A DNA stretch of 64,000 bases from Rheum nobile (GCA_027886185.1 WOAB01000056.1:5704001-5768000); one strand, 5' to 3'. Shown: positions 46,838 through 60,359, counted from the stretch's first letter. Numbers and translations: made by a program. Notes: generated from the sequence alone by a model not told the origin.

Positions 46838-48765
46838 ATCAACATATATCAACCGTCTTTTTTTGTAAAACATGTATAAACACAATAAGAAATATACTTA
46901 CGAAGTTATTATACAGTAGTTTCATACTTTATAATATAGATTTTTTTTCAATAAGTGGGTATAAAAATTAAATAATTATATTTGTAGCATGTAGGGGGTC
47001 CAATTCATTTATAGTTAAAATTAAGGAAATGTATGAATACTAGATTTACTCTTTATTGTTTGTACAATTATTTCACAAAAATTATTACTCCATCCGTTCA
47101 CTATTATATATCCTTTAGACTTTAGAATTTATTCATAAATATTTGTCCTTTTAGGATTTCAAGGAAATATATCACATATAAATCATAAAATTTGTAATGG
47201 AACTTGGTTATGTTAAATTTTCTTTATCCATCTATTGATTCTAAAGGGCGGTGACGGGTGAGTGATTAAATTGCGGAAAAAATAGATTTTTTAAATATAT
47301 TTAATAACTTTCTTAATATATATATATATTTAAAACATAAACGAACAAGTAAAGGGTTTGACGTTATCACTTTTGAAGATACTTTAGATTGATGTGTATT
47401 GAAGAATAGGAAACCGATCATTTATTTTTTAGTAGGTATATCACTCGTAGGTTTATCTTATTGATATGTGATAAACAACTGTTGGTTGCATCCATTAACC
47501 AACCATAAGCACACGGGCAACACGGTTTTGACCATTCAAAAAAACCCACACTCGGTTGCAAAAAACATCTCCGGTTCCAGCGTCTCCTGACCGCAACAAT
47601 ATAGCTCTTACATTCAAGTTATCCTTCTCTATCGTCGCCTTTGCTTCCGCCCCCTCTTTTCCCACCAGCTATATATATACTTACGGAGGATCAAGTAATC
47701 CTATTCCTCTATTGGACTTTAAATGATAAATGTCCATGTGTATAAAATTGGATTTTTGATTTTCAAGAAGAATGCTTTAAAAAAAAAAAGATGGTCCTCT
47801 TTTATATGATCAACATATATCAACCTTCTTTTTTTTTGGTAAAACATGTATAAACGCAATAAGAATAATACTTACAGAGTTATTATACCGTAATTTCATA
47901 CTTTACAATATAGATTTTTTCCAATAAGTGAGTATAAAAATTAAGTAACTATATTCGTAGCATGTAGGGGTCCAATTCATTTGTAGTTAAAATTAAGGAT
48001 ATGTATGAAGTTACAGATTTACTCTTTATTGCATGTACAATTATTTCACAAAAACTATTACTCCATCCGTTCACTATTAGATATCCTTTTAGATTTTAGA
48101 ATTTATTCAAAAATATTTGTTATTTTAGGATTTCAAGGACATATCACATATAAATCACAAAATTTGTATTGGAACTTAGTTATGTTAAATTTTGTTTCTC
48201 CGTCTACTGATTCAAAAGGGTCGTGACTGGTGAGTGACTAAATTTCAAAAAAAAAATTTGGTTTTTAAAATATATTTAATGACTTTCTTAATATATATAT
48301 ATATATATGTGTAAAACTTACAAGAACAAGTAAAGGGTTTGACATTATCACTTTTGAAGATACTTTAGATTGATGATCAAATGAATGAGAGTCTTGACAC
48401 CAATATATAATAAATACCACAATGATATTTTATTACATGTAGATATAAGAAATCTCTCTTTAATAAGAAGGGCATAAAAGAACAAAACATGAAACCAATC
48501 ATTTATTTTTTAGTAGGTGTATCACTCGTAGGTTTATCTTATTGATCTGTGATAAACAACTGTTGGTTGCATCTATTAACCAACGATAGGCACGCGGGCA
48601 ACACGGTTTTGACCATTCAAAAAAACCCAGACTCGGTTGCAACAAAAATCTCCAGTTCCAACGCCTCATGGCCGCAACAACATAGCTCTCACATTCGGGT
48701 TCTCCGCCTCTATTATTGCCTTTTCTTTGGCCCCGTCTTTTCCCACCAGCTCCGACAACCTACTC
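46838..48765 (-). repeat. Inhibitor array unit 2 end and unit 3 start
   Basis: After the ATCAA duplication the 3' flank of B3 continues (46843-47494), with a deletion of about 125 bases at 47394 relative to other units. Then come gene B3 (47495-47669), the 3' flank of A4 (47670-48575) and the 3' part of A4 (48576-48765), cut by a solo LTR. Confidence 0.87.
47495..47669 (-). pseudogene. Type-B inhibitor copy B3, 5'-truncated
   Basis: Same extent as B2, open from the ELVG leucine to the stop. Of the paired cysteines after the reactive Asp, the first is Phe (TTT for TGT). The N-terminal WPE and start are missing as in all B copies. Confidence 0.75.
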
Positions 48766-51700
48766 TGTAACCCCCCGGGCCAGAGGTGCTACAGTTCCAT
48801 AGTCCCGAAGGACTATAAGGCGGGTGAAATAAAAATTTGCAAAACATATCCCATACATAATATATACCAAAAGCAGCACAGCGGAAAAACCTGTAAAACC
48901 TGTCCAGAGTTTGAAACCATAATCAATCTTAACATACAGAACACAACACTTTACAAACCAAAAACCAACAACCAAAACCAAAAACCAATACAACAAGTAC
49001 AACCCATTCAAAGTCTGAAACCCAAACGACACGTGCAACAAGTCAAGTCCAAACCAAAAGAGTAGAGTTCTCGACTCCAAAACCGACGGTGATCAGGATC
49101 CTCCTTACTGGCGCTAAATCTGCAAAGCCTGATTGACTGGGGGACCCGATACCCCAGCCAACCACAGCACGTAAACCGAGGTTGGTCAGTCTTTTGAAAG
49201 ACTATGGCAAGACTAGCCGAGCCCAAACAGTTCAAACAATAACAATCAATATAATATCAATCAATTCAACCAAAATAAGATATATATATACCAACACATT
49301 ATCCGACCAAACAACCAAAAGAGCTCAACTCTTAAATGCAATAACTATAACACAATTCATTCCAACCCATCACCGGCGAGACTCTCAACGCCTAAACCAA
49401 CTATCAAATCACACATCAAAACACAACATAACACACGCTATCACATAAATCAACCATTACTCATCCTTATTCAACTCTACACGATACTAACCTCTTTCTA
49501 TCCAACCTCAAACTCATCACAAGCATAAACGAATAGAACGGTCCAATCCAACTTCCTCTTCAATACTAATACCTCCAATCCAACTCCATGCACATACACA
49601 ATCTCTTATTACCGACTTACAACCAAAGCTAACCAATAAGACTGAACACACTACTGCACTACACAACAAATTCAATTAACCTGCACATCCACAAACACAT
49701 AAGCATCAACGAGATAATTATCACATAACACAATCATAACCTAAATAACGGTCCAGGCCAGCCACCCTTCTGGTGCCGCCGGTTCGTCAACCACGACTGT
49801 AACTCATACCTTCAAACTCAACTCGTATTGGCCCACACCCTCAAGATGGAAACCAATCTATACACTCAAACAACACAACCAATATTCATAATCCACCAGC
49901 TACCAACAATAACCATACCAACAGAAATTCACAACCTTGACCAGTTACAATCAACAACTATATCACACGTAAATTCACCATCACAACCAATGGCCAACAA
50001 TGACCCACAACCACAACTAATAACAATCAACGTCCAACATAAACCAGTTATCAAACATACAACCAAATTACCAACACAACCACTTAATCAAGTACACAAC
50101 CAACATTCAACACATAACCAACACACACAACCACCAACACCTCCAATCCAACCTCCGTCTCCACCACCACATCACCGGGTGAGACAATCAACACACACAA
50201 CCACCAACACCTCCAATCCAACCTCCGTCTCCACTACCACATCACCGGGTGAGACAATCAACACACACAACCATCAACACCTCCAATCCAACCTCCGTCT
50301 CCACCACCACATCACTGGGTGAGACAATCAACACACACTTTCCGGATGGGACTTTCACCATCCAACCCTTGGCCCTTAACGACGTAGGCGTGCACCCTAC
50401 GCGGTTTGGTGAGACTATCATCACCTGACCCTTCGACCTTCGGGGGTTCATACCCACCGAGGCCCTAAATATAAGGACTTTCACCAACCAACAACATTCC
50501 ACCACTACACCGACACCACTTCAAACACTTCATACGACAACCAATCAAATATCACATACACACACACAATCCAACACACACACACAAACTCAATCCAACA
50601 CACACACACACACATTCAATCCAACACACGCACACACACGATCCAACACACACACACTCACACATTCAATCCAACACACACACACACACACACACACATT
50701 CAATCCAACACATACACACGATCCAACACACACACGCACACATTCAACACACACACCCATTCAATCCAACATACACACACACATTCAACACACACACCCA
50801 TTTAGTCCAACAACACTATTTACAACAATCAATCATATTTAGTCACAATTGACTACCGCGTCCACATTTAATCAATCACAATACCAGACAATTACTATCA
50901 CGCACACATACCCATATTCAACCAAGCAACGGTAAATTTAATTATGAAATAAATTAAGCATAAATCAATTTATAAAAATATATAAGTTAGCAAGGATCCT
51001 CTTGCCTCAAGTCGAACCACAACGACCTCAGAGATCTCCAGTCAATCCGAACGAACCTGCGAAATCAATCCGAGCAAATCCCTAGCATTAATTACTCATC
51101 CAATCCACAACCAAATAAAACCTCAATTCAAAACCCTAAAATCAAACCCTTAATTAATTAGGTCAATCACACCCTATCTCAGTCAATTTATACCTGCGCA
51201 ATTCAAATGAACCCAGCAAATTAAACCCCCCAAATCAAACCCTAAATCATTCCTTAAACTTCCAATCTCAGCAACCCACACACAAAATTAACCCAATTCC
51301 AAATACTCCAAAAATCAAGTTTGCTGCTCAATCCTACAAATTCAGCAAACAATTCAATGAATTCAGTCCAAATCCCACACAGCTCGGTCACATATATACA
51401 TGTTCAGCCACATTCTGAACTTCACAAAAAAAATTGATTGAAGCACCTTACCTTGTCGTCAACCAAGCCACTGCTACCGGATTGGTTCCCTCGTCGCCGG
51501 AACACAGCAGAGCTTCAGCATCAGCAAAGCAGCAGCACGCAGCAGCCACGAACAACAGCAATTTCGCCCAGCAGCTCCAACTTAGAAAATTTCGTTCTCC
51601 CTGATCAGGACCCCAAATGCAATGATTCCAACTCGAGGAGTTAGATATACGAGTCTATTTTACCTCCTCAAAATTTCAGACCCAAATAATGAGTGAGCAA

Positions 51701-52055
51701 ACAGTTATTACCATTCTCCTGAGACGTCGCAGATGGGGCAACAGCACAGCAGTGGACAGCAGCCAGCAGCGGACAACAGGGGAGGAGGAGGAGCGGAGTG
51801 GTGTCCGAGTCGGGCTCGCCGGAGGAGAAACGACTTCGGCTGGCACAGGAGAAGGAGGGAACTCACCGGAGAAGGAGAAGGGAGCTTGGCTGAGCTGGAG
51901 AACGCACACGGGAGAGAGACGAGCCACTTGGAGGGAGTTAGGGATTTTATCCCCAAAATTTCCCATTTCCTTTTAATTAAGTAAACCCTTAATTAATTTA
52001 CCCTTTTGCCATTATCCTCTTCTTTGGGGTATTTCATACTCATCCCTATAGACAT
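48576..52055 (-). pseudogene. Inhibitor gene A4, split by a solo LTR and carrying nonsense codon 38
   Basis: The start codon is at 52055 and the first codons lie at 52037-52055. The remainder is at 48576-48765. The LTR 48766-52036 lies between them, just before the position of the WPE motif, which is itself altered to LSE. The TGA at codon 38 is shared with A2 and A3, and Met65 is Ile. TATA box at 52281-52288. Confidence 0.8.
48766..52036 (-). mobile_element. Solo LTR (3.3 kb) inside gene A4, TSD TACTC
   Basis: On the minus strand it runs from TGAAATACCCC (52036) to GTTACA (48766), with TACTC on both sides (48761-48765 and 52037-52041). The empty site is seen in A1 as CCACCTACTCTTCCC. It includes the 70-bp triplication (about 50124-50333), a CA cluster (50555-50800) and a GC-rich block (51680-51930). 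Confidence 0.93.
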
Positions 52056-54381
52056 TTTAAAAATATAAAATATCAATTAATCCAACCTATATATAAGAAT
52101 TTGATTAAATTGATTATGTACTAGAAGAAGGTTTAGGGTGCATGCATGGTCCTTGACAACACATTGAGCTGGTGCAAGAAAGGCATGGCGGGTAAGTATA
52201 TTGATGCCCTGGCATTTATATATATTTTCTTGATTAATTTTTCTTTTGGTTGATTTCTCCATTGTTGATCTTCATACTTGTTTATATAGGCACCACTAAT
52301 GTGTTTGACCTTTTGATGTTGTGTTTGAATATGCATGAATGGAATTGATTGAAAATATTCATCAAATCGCATCCTTCATAAAGATTTGATTTTTTTTTAA
52401 TAAAATCGTGTGTAGCCTTAACTTGTGCAATGTACATAGTCCATTAAGTGTTTCATGAAATAAATACATTCTATCAAATTAATGCCCTAATATAAACTCC
52501 ATAATTGGCCAAACCTTTTCTTAATTAAACAAAAACACAAATTACCTCTTTATAGATTTGATCAAACCATTTAAAACATTGAATTAGGAGAACAAAATAG
52601 TTTTTTGCAAAAAGAAAAATGGTAACCGTATTGCTCGAAAGAAATTTTATTGAGAAAGGATCAAGCCGATTCCTGAAATGGTTGCTTCATTACATTTGCG
52701 GATTACCAAGTATAAAACTTCAATAAAACTATTAATGTAATACTCGAGATTTTTTTTGTAGAAAACGAGTTTGGGTTTACTTACAATTTTGTTCTAACTT
52801 ATTCTGGTGGAGTCAATATATTTTATGTTTATTATAATTATAATTGATTTCATGACTTCAGAATTTGAGTTTTTGTCCGTTTCGTGGAATAAAGGAAATT
52901 GATAATCTCGGGTGTTATGATTCTAGTGAATGTTTTCCATATGAAGTTATGTATTTTTAGGGGGGATAGGTGTCTAAGATGAGGAGTTCTATGTAGAGTT
53001 GGGATTATGAGGTTGAATATGGGATCTTGTTGATTTGACGAAAAAATTATCGTCGTACGATAATTTTTATACAAGACGGTTCTCTATATTCATTTTGGGA
53101 ATATGAATCTTTACAATTTTGGTAATTATATGTGGAGGTAAAAGTTTTTGGAGGTTGAGGATATTTCATTTACGATCTGTTGTAATGAAGTGAGATACGT
53201 TAAGATTGATATTGATGTTATTAAAATATGGTTGGAGTATACAATTTTGAATCCAATGGTCATTCAGATTTTGATTGTATTTCCATTCCTGAGCTCCCAA
53301 AATATGCCTTTATTAAATGTCTCCTGAATGTGGAGTAATCATGTAAATTGTCATGATTGTTTTGATTTCTTTTTATAAGAAAATATATGAGAGGATCAAG
53401 TAATCATACAAACTAACATATTGTCTAGTTCAATATGAATGTTCTATAAAAGTTTGATTTGTAGAGATATTTTAAAAAAATTTTGCTTTTTATAATCTGA
53501 TTCCTCTATCGGACTTTGGATGATAAATATCCATGTGTATAAATTGGATTTTTGATTTTCAAGAAGAATGATTTTTTTTTTTAAAAGATGGCCCTCTTTA
53601 ATATGATCAACATATATCAACCGTCTTTTTTTGTAAAACATGTATAAACACAATAAGAAATATACTTACGAAGTTATTATACAGTAGTTTCATACTTTAT
53701 AATATAGATTTTTTTCAATAAGTGGGTATACAAATTAAATAATTATATTTGTAGCATGTAGGGGTCCAGTTCATTTATAGTTAAAATTAAGGAAATGTAT
53801 GAATACTAGATTTACTCTTTATTGTTTGTACAATTATTTCACAAAAATTATTACTCCATCCGTTCACTATTATATATCCTTTAGACTTTAGAATTTATTC
53901 ATAAATATTTGTCCTTTTAGGATTTCAAGGAAATATATCACATATAAATCATAAAATTTGTATTTGGAACTTGGTTATGTTAAATTTTCTTTATCCATCT
54001 ATTGATTCTAAAGGGCGGTGACGGGTGAGTGATTAAATTGCGGAAAAATAGATTTTTTTAATATATTTAATAACTTTCTTAATATATATATATATATATA
54101 TTTAAAACATAAAAGAACAAGTAAAGGGTTTGACGTTATCACTTTTGAAGATATTTTAGATTGATGATCAAATGAATGAGTCTTGACACCAATGTATAAT
54201 AAATACCACAATGATATTTTATTACGTGTAGATATAAGATATCTCTCTTTAATAAGAAGGGCATAGAAGAAAAAAAACATGTGTATTGAAGAATAGAAAA
54301 CCGATCATTTATTTTTTAGTAGGTGTATCACTCGTAGGTTTATCTTATTGATATGTGATATACAACTGTTGGTTGCATCCA
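52056..54381 (-). repeat. Inhibitor array unit 3, right part
   Basis: Upstream region of A4 (to about 53500) followed by the 3' flank of B4. Collinear with 28487-30815. It contains poly-T runs and TA microsatellites. No other gene is seen. Confidence 0.85.
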
Positions 54382-54556
54382 TTAACCAACCATAGGCACA
54401 CGGGCAACACGGTTTTGACCATTCAAAAAAACCCACACTCGGTTGCAACAAACATCTCCGGTTCCAGCGTCTCCTAGCCGCAACAATATAGCTCTTACAT
54501 TCAAGTTATCCTTCTCTATCGTCGCCTTTGCTTCCGCCCCCTCTTTTCCCACCAGC
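54382..54556 (-). pseudogene. Type-B inhibitor copy B4, 5'-truncated
   Basis: 175 bases, open from the ELVG leucine to the stop at 54382, with loop TGDVCC as in B2. It lacks the first ten codons. Confidence 0.77.
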
Positions 54557-54868
54557 TATATATATACTTACGGAGGATCAAGTAATCCTATTCCTCCATT
54601 GGACTTTAAATGATAAATGTCCATGTGTATAAAATTGGATTTTTGATTTTCAAGAAGAATGCTTTCAAAAAAAAAAAGATGGTCCTCTTTTATATGATCA
54701 ACATATATCAACCTTCTTTTTTTTGGTAAAACATGTATAAACGCAATAAGAATAATACTTACAGATTTATTATACCGTAATTTCATACTTTAAAATATAG
54801 ATTTTTTTCAATAAGTGAGTATAAAAATTAAGTAACTATATTCGTAGCATGTAGGGGTCCAATTCATT
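54557..54868 (-). repeat. Array unit 4, start of the 3' flank of a further A gene
   Basis: Matches 30991-31267 and the adjoining flank, then is cut by an LTR at 54869. The expected fifth A gene would lie beyond the nested elements, outside the window. Confidence 0.82.
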
Positions 54869-57176
54869 TGTAGCACCCCGGACCAGAGGTGCTACAGTGC
54901 CATAGTCCCAAAGGACTATAAGGTGGTTTTAAAAGAAAAGAAATCCAAAACTCTTCCAATTACATAAAAATCATCAACAATAATCCTTGTTCAAGATTGA
55001 ATCAATACTTAAACCTGTCATCCAGTTTAAATACATCAATTTATATCCAAAACACGGAAGCGAATACAACATTTTTAAATCTGATGCAAAACTAAATCTT
55101 TAATTGTGAAGACCAATCTGTGATCCAGAACCCGCTTGTTGCTGCTAACCTGCAAAGACCAGTTGACTGGTGGACCCGATACACCAGCCAACCGCGGCAC
55201 GTAAACTGAAGTTGGTCAGTCTCGCGAAAGACTGGCAAGATTCCTCAAGCCAAAACAGATTAAAATCCAGAGATTTAACACAACAACCAATTAATACCAA
55301 ACGACAACATGCCACACAATAAATATACATATATATATATCATAACTATATCATTATTCCACCAATATCAACCACACATCAAAACATATACACACACTAT
55401 CACATAACCATTCATTACCCACTCGTATCCAACTCTTCACTATGCTAACTTCATTCAATCCAACCTCAACATCATCACAAGTATAAATGAATAGAACAAT
55501 CCAATCCAACTTACTAACACAACCAACCAACATTCGCATCAACGAACACATAAGCACCAACGAGACAATCATTACCTTATACAAATATAACGACCCAGGC
55601 CAGCCATCCTTCCGGTGCCGCCTGTTCGTTAACATGGGCCGCAACCCATACACCTCAACCCAACCCATATTGACCCACACCCTCAAGATGGGAAACCAAC
55701 CTTCCTAATCAATCAACATAACCAACCTTCTCAAACAATTCACACCAAGATCCAACAATCACTACCAATGGACAACAATAGCCCACAACCACCACTAACA
55801 ACAATCAACAAACGACTACTAACTACAACCAACCGACAACCAAAGTCTAACACAAAACCAATAATCAAACACCCCACCAATATCCGCAAACAAAACCATT
55901 AACTAAGCACACAACCAATAATCAAGCACACAACCCAAAACCTAGCACACAACCACCCACACACACAATCCAACACATAACTGCCAACACACACAAGTGT
56001 CAACACACACACGTCCACACACACAATCCAACACACAACTACCAACACACACAAGTGTCAACACACACAACTGCACACACACACACATGTCAACACCCAC
56101 AGTCTAACACACACAACTGTCAACACACACAGATGTCAATTCACACACAATCCAACACACACAACTGTTAATACACACAATTGGCAACACACATAATCCA
56201 ACACCCGATCCAAACTCCGATCCTACCTCCAATCCAACCCACCACCGGATGGGACTTTCAACCATCCAACCTAGCCTTAACCAACGGAGGTCACACCCTC
56301 ACGCGGTCGGATGAGGTCATACCCTCACCCCGGCTCCATAACCCACCATCACCAATCCACCAACCACCCACCACCGGATGGGACTGTCAACCATCCAACC
56401 TAGCCTTAACCAACGAAAGTCACACCCTCACGCGGTCGGATGAGGTCACACCCTCACCCCGGCTCCATAACCAACCATCACCAATCCACCAACCACCCAC
56501 CACCGGATGGGACTTTCAACCATCCAACCTAGCCTTAACCAACGGAGGTCACACCCTCACGCGGTCGGATGAGGTCACACCCTCACCCCGGCTCCATAAC
56601 CAACCATCACCAATCCACCAACCACCCACCACCCACCACCGGATGGGACTTTCAACCATCCAACCTAGCCTTAACCAACGGAGGTCACACCCTCACGCGG
56701 TCGGATGAGGTCACACCCTCACCCCGGCTCCATAACCAACCATCACCAATCCACCAACCACCCACCACCGGATGAGACTTTCAACCATCCAACCTAGCCT
56801 TAACCAACGGAGGTCACACCCTCACGCGGTCGGATGAGGTCACACCCTCACCCCGGCTCCATAACCAACCATCACCAATCCACCAACCACCCACCACCGG
56901 ATGGGACTTTCAACCATCCAACCTAGCCTTAACCAACGGAGGTCATACCCTCACGCGGTCGGATGAGGTCACACCCTCATCCCGGCTCCATAACCAACCA
57001 TCACCAATCCACCAACCACCCACCACCTATCACGATCAACCCGCAATCAAACACAACACACGATAACTAATATCATATAACGGAATTTCACCATGAAGTT
57101 AATCAACAATCAATCACAATTAGTCACAATTGACTACCACGTCAACATTTAATCAAACACAATACGAGACAAATAC
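54869..57176 (-). mobile_element. LTR on the minus strand, cut by another LTR
   Basis: Starts TGTAGCACCCC on the plus strand (the family 3' end with small changes) next to host sequence. It has the end hairpin at 54902-54919, the conserved block near 55150-55250 and a 129-bp array (56241-57027). Before reaching its TGAAATACCCC end it is broken by the plus-strand LTR at 57177. Confidence 0.85.
56241..57027. repeat. 129-bp tandem repeat, six copies
   Basis: The unit starts ACCACCGGATGGGACTTTCA and repeats at 56241, 56370, 56499, 56635, 56764 and 56893. One copy is 7 bases longer. Because 129 is a multiple of three, the array gives a long but meaningless open frame. Confidence 0.95.
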
Positions 57177-60100
57177 TGAAATACCCCAAAAAGTTGAAAA
57201 TGGCATTATGGTAAATTAATTAGGGATTTAATTAATTTGGGGATAAATGAGAAATTTGGGAGATAAATCCCCAAATCCGGTCCTTATCTCTCTCGGGTGA
57301 GCTGCTCCTTCCCGAACTCCCTCCTCCCGAATCCGATTCCCCTGTGCCCAGCCCTCTTCTCCGACGAGCCGACCTCTCCCGTGCCCAGCCGAGCCAGCTT
57401 CTTCTCCGGTGTACCCGTCTTGGACCGCGCCGCTTCTCTGTTTTCTGGAGCTGTTCGCGGGTGTGGTTACAGCTCGTATGGAGGCGTGCTGTTGCGGTTG
57501 TTGTGATGGTGTTGCTGCAGTGAGTCCGGCGACAGAGGCGAGCCACCGACGAGGAGCCGCGAGCTGTTGTGCTCGCTGCTGTTCTGGAGCTGCGCTGCAT
57601 GGCCATGGAGGTTGATGTGCTCGCTGCTGCTGCTGAGGTGCTGTAACAAGCTGCGGTTGAGCCGTGTTGTTGTCTTCGTGCAGCTGCTGGTGGCCGCTAT
57701 TGTAACTCCGGAGACAAGGAAGCCAAATCTGGTGGAGAGATCAGCATGCAACAAGGTAAATTGTGGGAAGGGTTTTCTTTCCTTCAATCTGAATTTTTGG
57801 ACTGATTTCTGGGCATATTTGGTTTGAGATTGAAGGGAAATTTGGTGCAGATTTAGATGCTTGGACAAAATTGGATATTAGGTTGATGTGGGGTTGATTT
57901 GTTTGCTCAACATGTAACGTGAATTGGACAGATTTGGTGTATTTGGGCAGATTTGGGTTGGATAGAATTATGTGTTGTTGATTTTGGCCTAATTAATTAA
58001 GGGTTTGTTTTTAGGGTTTTGAATTGGGGTTTTATTTGGTTATGGATTGGATGAGTAATTAATGTCAGGGATTTGCTCGGATTGATTTCGCAGGTTCGTT
58101 CGGATTGACTGGAGATCTCTGAGGTCGTTGTGGTTTGACTTGAGGCAAGAGGATCCTTGCTAACTTATAAATTTTTATAAACTGATTATGTTTAATTTTA
58201 CCGTTGCTTGAGCTATTATTTTAATTGGTTTGTTTGACTTAGGGATGTTCATCGGTCCAGAACCGAACCGAACCGAACCGAACAAAACCGAAACCGAACA
58301 AGCAAAATTCCCAAACCGAAAACCGAACCGAATATAATCGGTTCGGGTTCGGTTTTGGTTAAAACCGAACAAACCGAACAATGAAAAACCCCTAAACCGA
58401 TTTTAAACCGAAAACCGAAAAGGCCAAAAAAGCGAACAAAACCGAACCGAACAAAACCAAACAATGAAAAAACTCTGAACCGATTTTAAACCGAAAAGGC
58501 CAAAAAAGCGAACAAAACCGAACCGAACAAAACCGAACTTCTATTGGTAAAAAAATAAAATATTTTTTTAAAGTTCGGTTTGAACCGAAAAAAACGAACC
58601 CGAACCGAACCGAAAACCGAATTGTGCTTTTTTAAAAACCGAAAACCGAACCGAATTAAATAGGTTCGGTTTTGGTTCGGTTTGTTCGGTTTGGTTCGGT
58701 CCAAAACCGAAAAAACCGAACCCGATGAGCAACCCTAGTTTGACTATATAATGGCTTGGATGAGATGTGTGATAATGTGTGATGAGGTGTGATAATGTGT
58801 TGGATTGAATGTGTGTGTGTGTGTGTGTGTGTGTGTTGGATCGTGTGTGTGTGTTGGATTGAATGTGTGTGTGTGTGCGTGTGTTGGATCGTGTGTGTGC
58901 GTGTGTTGGATTGAATGTGTGTGTGTGTGTTGGATCGTGTGTGTGTGTGTGTTGGATTGAATGTGTGTGTGTGTGTGCGTGTGTTGGATCGTGTGTGTGC
59001 GTGTGTTGGATTGAATGTGTGTGTGTGTGTTGGATTGAGTTTGTGTGTGTGTGTTGGAAATTGTGTGTATATGTGATGATGTGATATTTGATTGGTTGTC
59101 GTATGAAGTGTTTGAATTGGTGTCGGTGTAGTGGTGGAATGTTGTTGTTTGGTGAAAGTCCTTATATTTAGGGCCTCGGTGGGTATGAACCCCCGAAGGT
59201 CGAAGGGTCAGGTGATGATAGTCTCACCAAACCGCGTAGGGTGCATGCCTACGTCGTTAAGGGCCAAGGGTTGGATGGTAAAAGTCCCATCCGGAAAGTG
59301 TGTGTTGATTGTCTCACCTGGTGATGTGGTGGTGGAGACAGAGGTTGGATTGGAGGTGTTGGTGGTTGTGTGTGTTGATTGTCTCACCCGGTGATGTGGT
59401 GGTGGAGACGGAGGTTGGATTGGAGGTGTTGGTGGTTGTGTGTGTTGATTGTCTCACCCGGTGATGTGGTGGTGGAGACGGAGGTTGGATTGGAGGTGTT
59501 GGTGGTTGTGTGTGTTGGTTATGTGTTGAATGTTGGTTGTGTACTTGATTAAGTGGTTGTGTTAATGATATTGTTTGTGTACCTCAATACGTGGATTTGT
59601 GATGAATGTTGATTATGTACTTGATTAAGTGGTTTATGTTGGACGTTGATTGTTATTAGTTGTGGTTGTGGGTCATTGTTGGCCATTGGTTGTGGTTGTG
59701 AATTTCGTGTGTTATATTGTTAATTGTAACTAGTCAAAGTTGTGAATCTCTGTTGATGTGGATGCTGGTATTAGCTAGTTTCGGATAAAAGGGTATGTTG
59801 ATTGATTATGAAGGTCGATTGTGTGGATGTTGTGAAGGTTGGTTTCCCATCTTGAGGGTGTGGGCCACATGGTTTGAATTTGAGTGTATGAGTTACAGTC
59901 TATGTTAACGAACAGGCGGCACCAGAAGGGTGGCTGGCCTGGATCGTTATTTTGTTATGTTTATATGTGATGATTATCTCGTTGATTCTTATGTGTTTGT
60001 TGATGTGAAGGTTAATTGATTTTGTTGTGTTAGTGCAGTAGTGAGTTCAGTATAATTGGTTAGCTTTGGTTGTAAGTCAGTAGTAAGAGATGTGTATGTG

Positions 60101-60359
60101 CATAGAGTTGTTGATTGAGGTATTAGTAATAGAGAGAAGGATGGATTGGACGTGTCAGTGAAGTTGGATTGGATCGTTTTATTCGTTTATGCTTGTGATG
60201 AGTTTGAGGATGGATTGATTGAGGTTAGTATAGTGAAGAGTTGGATAAGGATGTGTAATGAATGGTATGTGATAGTGGGTGTATATGTTTTGACGTGTGG
60301 TTGGCATTGGTTGGTTGATATGATTAACTATAGTTATGATATTATATATTGTGTGGCGT
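57177..60359 (+). mobile_element. LTR on the plus strand, host of a MITE and a CACTA element
   Basis: Starts TGAAATACCCC at 57177 after AATAC. GC-rich block at 57290-57720, TTGCTAACT block near 58156, MITE at 58240-58737, TG cluster at 58806-59070 and 70-bp triplication at 59304-59513. It is broken at 60360 by the CACTA element; its 3' end is not in the window. Confidence 0.87.
58240..58737. mobile_element. hAT-like MITE (498 bp), 8-bp TSD GTTTGACT
   Basis: Terminal inverted repeats TAGGGATGTTCATCGG and TAGGGTTGCTCATCGG match at 14 of 16 bases. GTTTGACT lies on both sides (58232-58239 and 58738-58745). Other LTRs of the family have the uninterrupted sequence at this place. The inside is built from AACCGAAC-type words and their complement, so it can fold on itself, and there is no transposase. 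An 8-bp duplication and TAGGG ends point to the hAT superfamily. Confidence 0.9.

Noticed and set aside
56181..56708. 175-codon open frame
   Set aside because: Artifact of a 129-bp repeat whose length is a multiple of three; the period is visible in the peptide.
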